64,000 nt of DNA, from positions 1-64,000 of the forward strand of contig JAKSKZ010000011.1 of the NCBI GenBank assembly GCA_024401475.1, given 5' to 3'. The position numbers and the translations under genes were made by a program. Below the pieces are notes generated by a model. The model was given only the letters and a program-made list of their open reading frames with translations, had not been told where the DNA came from and did not search any database. The DNA comes from Paludibacteraceae bacterium. Its GTDB lineage: Bacteria > Bacteroidota > Bacteroidia > Bacteroidales > Paludibacteraceae. The stretch's first letter is position 1; each line of letters opens with the position of its first letter. Positions 62,075 to 64,000 of the stretch are shown one piece after another.

Positions 62075-62812
62075 ATGCGCTACATACCCTTCCTCTTTCT
62101 CCTTTTATTAATCAGTTGCAATTCAAAGGATAACAAAATCGAACGCAAACCGATAGAAGAAATCCATGTGATTAATTGCGACACTATTCCATTATATGAG
62201 GAGTATCGAGGGAAGGGAATCACCGCTGCCACTTGCGAATATTTCGAAAGCATTGAGCCGACGACGAAACTCAAAGACAAGAACACTACACATCTGCTTT
62301 TCGCCCAACGCATCGGATTAGAGTATGGGTATAAAAAAGACAAGGCCTTCTTAGAGGCAAAAGATTCGTTAGTAAGAAATGGATTGCTTGTCCCTATTGA
62401 AGATTGCCAATATTACAAGGTCAAGGAGATGGAACACTCCTTTCCTTATCTAACACCAGAAGCAGCAAGTCTCTTGGAGGAAATTGGCATACGCTTCAAC
62501 GACAACCTGAAAGCCAATCGTCAAAAAGAGCACGCCATTTTCGTCACTTCCGCCCTTCGTACAGATGAGAGCCAACGTAAACTCTTCCGCCGGAACAAGA
62601 ACGCAACCCGTTCCACCACATCGCACCTTTACGGTACGACTTTCGACATCTCCTACGTAGAGTTTTTTAGAAACGAGGACGAAACAATCACGCAATACAA
62701 AACCACCAAAGACATCCTAGTCCAGACCATGCGTGAAATGCGTACGGAAAAGTGTTGCCTCGTCATGCACGAGTACAAGCAACATTGCTTTCATATCACA
62801 GTCATTCAATAA
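62075..62812 (+). CDS. DUF5715/M15-like lipoprotein
   Basis: 245 residues. Lipobox LLISC (Cys15). The C-terminal domain carries SALRTDESQRKLFRRNKNAT and SHLYGTTFDISYV (metal-binding His and Asp) and CFHITV (second His), the pattern of M15/VanY-type D,D-carboxypeptidases. Probably a cell-wall peptidase anchored in the envelope. 9 bp before recO. Confidence 0.83.
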   Translation: MRYIPFLFLLLLISCNSKDNKIERKPIEEIHVINCDTIPLYEEYRGKGITAATCEYFESIEPTTKLKDKNTTHLLFAQRIGLEYGYKKDKAFLEAKDSLVRNGLLVPIEDCQYYKVKEMEHSFPYLTPEAASLLEEIGIRFNDNLKANRQKEHAIFVTSALRTDESQRKLFRRNKNATRSTTSHLYGTTFDISYVEFFRNEDETITQYKTTKDILVQTMREMRTEKCCLVMHEYKQHCFHITVIQ

Positions 62813-62821
62813 CCCGCCACG

Positions 62822-63547
62822 ATGCTGACCAAAACGAAAGCCATTGTTTTAAGTAGTATAAAGGTTAAGGACAACACCCTCATTCTTCATCTTTACACAG
62901 AAGAATTCGGAAGGTGCAACTACTTATTGTTCGGAGCACAAAGCAAACGCGGCGGAAAGAAACTTGCATTCATACAACCGCTCTCGCTGGTCGAGATAGA
63001 AGCAGAGCATCACCCCAACAAAGACTTACAGAAGATAAAGGAGATAAAGGTCGATTGCCCCACAAGCGGCATCCTTTTCAATCCATACAAGAACTCCATC
63101 GCTTTTTTCTTGTCTGAAATTTTAACCAACATTCTAAAAACAAGCGAGAAAGACGAAACATTGTTCCTGTTCATCCACAACTCCATCCGTTATTTGGATA
63201 CAACAGAGTCTGGAATCAGCAACTTCCACATCACCTTCTTAGTCAAACTATCCTATTTCCTGGGGCTGTGGCCCGACATTGATCGAATGAAGGATTATCC
63301 TTATTTCGACCTTAAACAAGCGTCATTTGTCCTAAACAAACCTTTTCACAATTTTTATTTGGAGACAAAGAGATCGCCCATCCTGCAACACATCACCCGA
63401 ATCAACTATAGGAATATGCATGTTTTTCGTTTCAGCAGGAATGAAAGAAACGAAATAATAGAAAAGATGCTCGATTACTACCGACTACACATGCAAGGCA
63501 TTGGTGATTTGAAATCGCTCAGCGTACTAAAAGAAGTCTTTGATTAA
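62822..63547 (+). CDS. recO: DNA repair protein RecO
   Basis: 241 residues. N-terminal OB fold (TKAIVLSSIKVKDNTLILHLYTE, described in part), GAQSKRGGKKLAFIQPLSLVE, and the helical C-terminal domain. Loads RecA onto SSB-coated DNA. The zinc-binding cysteines of some RecO proteins are absent, which is common in Bacteroidota. Last gene of its operon. Confidence 0.92.
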   Translation: MLTKTKAIVLSSIKVKDNTLILHLYTEEFGRCNYLLFGAQSKRGGKKLAFIQPLSLVEIEAEHHPNKDLQKIKEIKVDCPTSGILFNPYKNSIAFFLSEILTNILKTSEKDETLFLFIHNSIRYLDTTESGISNFHITFLVKLSYFLGLWPDIDRMKDYPYFDLKQASFVLNKPFHNFYLETKRSPILQHITRINYRNMHVFRFSRNERNEIIEKMLDYYRLHMQGIGDLKSLSVLKEVFD

Positions 63548-63661
63548 GGTTCAAATCACAAAAAAACACCCCTCTATTCAGTCATTTTGGGAAATCGTAA
63601 ATAAAAGCCTTCATCGGACTACAAAATTGTAATCCAAAGATAACAAAATGAAGTTTTTTTT

Positions 63662-63669
63662 TAATTTTG
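63662..63669 (+). promoter_or_regulatory. -7-type box of pta
   Basis: TAATTTTG, 40 bp before the pta start; the upstream box is not clear. Confidence 0.55.
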
Positions 63670-63709
63670 CATTATTATATACTAAAATTCAAAGAAAACG
63701 ATTATCGAT

Positions 63710-64000
63710 ATGGATTTAATTGAAAGCATCATTGCACGTGCGCAGGCTAATCCTCAACGCATCGTTCTCCCAGAAGGAACTGAGGAGAGAACTCTAAAGG
63801 CTGCAGACGCAGTTCTTGAACAAAAAATTTCTAAGATTATCCTTTTGGGTAACAAGGAGAAAATCAATGCGATGGCAAAAGAATATGGTTTGAAGAACAT
63901 CAACCAAGCTACCATCATCGATCCTGAAAACAACCCAGATGCACAAAAATATGCAGACCTTCTTTTCCAATTGAGACAAAAGAAGGGTATGACTCCAGAA
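63710..64000 (+). CDS. pta: Phosphate acetyltransferase (3' end outside window)
   Basis: 97 residues visible from MDLIESIIARAQANPQRIVL, with PEGTEERTLKAADAVLEQ, the typical start of the phosphate acetyl/butyryltransferase domain. No N-terminal regulatory extension is present, so it is the short form. Converts acetyl-CoA and phosphate to acetyl phosphate in acetate formation; ackA usually follows. Confidence 0.92.
   Translation, partial: MDLIESIIARAQANPQRIVLPEGTEERTLKAADAVLEQKISKIILLGNKEKINAMAKEYGLKNINQATIIDPENNPDAQKYADLLFQLRQKKGMTPE

Overview
The window reads as chromosomal DNA from a Bacteroidota bacterium, most likely order Bacteroidales. The reasons are the type IX secretion core genes porP-gldK-gldL-gldM-gldN, lipoproteins with acidic residues after the lipobox Cys, OstA/SurA-type envelope genes, and repeated promoters of the Bacteroidota type (TTG or TTTG, about 18-20 bp, then TAnnTTTG). 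No species can be named from sequence alone.

Layout. 1-4127: five head-to-tail, nearly identical Rpn/PD-(D/E)XK nuclease genes (the first cut by the window edge) that differ mainly in the number of a four-residue repeat (5, 6, 8, 4, 2). 4128-11284: a probably highly expressed lipoprotein, two small membrane proteins, a MITE-like element with terminal inverted repeats and an 8-bp target duplication, an NlpC/P60-like lipoprotein lacking its histidines, an OmpP1/FadL-like porin, a Ser-rich secreted protein and prmA. 11285-22560: a Pif1-like helicase with HRDC, a hypothetical secreted protein, radA, an S66 LD-carboxypeptidase-like lipoprotein, rnr, a YD-repeat-like lipoprotein and a PAP2 phosphatase. 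22652-28522: a minus-strand envelope-biogenesis operon (two parvulin-type isomerases, a SurA-N-like lipoprotein, OstA). 28616-43742: a hydrolase, a lipoprotein, an amino-acid permease, rplS, leuS, the type IX secretion operon, a DUF2795 protein, a methyltransferase-like protein and efp. 43944-45389: tyrS and tRNA-Gln. 57441-64000: a second tRNA-Gln, a 50-residue basic protein, metH, an acetyltransferase-like gene, a DUF5715 gene, recO and the start of pta.

The outstanding block is 45.4-57.3 kb. It is dedicated to sulfur: two cysteine synthases, serine acetyltransferase, a thioredoxin with a CAHC site, a DsrE-like protein, a TusA-like carrier, a family 2 encapsulin shell carrying a cyclic-nucleotide-binding-like domain, a cysteine desulfurase with a cargo-like 130-residue N-terminal extension, and a complete thiocarboxylate route to homocysteine (HcyS-HcyF-HcyD-MetY-like). 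A NarL/LuxR-type regulator sits inside it. Perfect TACCA-N6-TGGTA palindromes lie in four of its promoter regions, two at the same distance from the -10-like box. The block is bounded by an 18-bp direct repeat taken from the 3' end of tRNA-Gln, as expected for an island integrated in a tRNA gene, although no integrase is visible. Working model (inference): the desulfurase is packed in the shell, sulfur is stored or relayed through TusA/DsrE, and is used for cysteine and homocysteine synthesis under one shared regulator.
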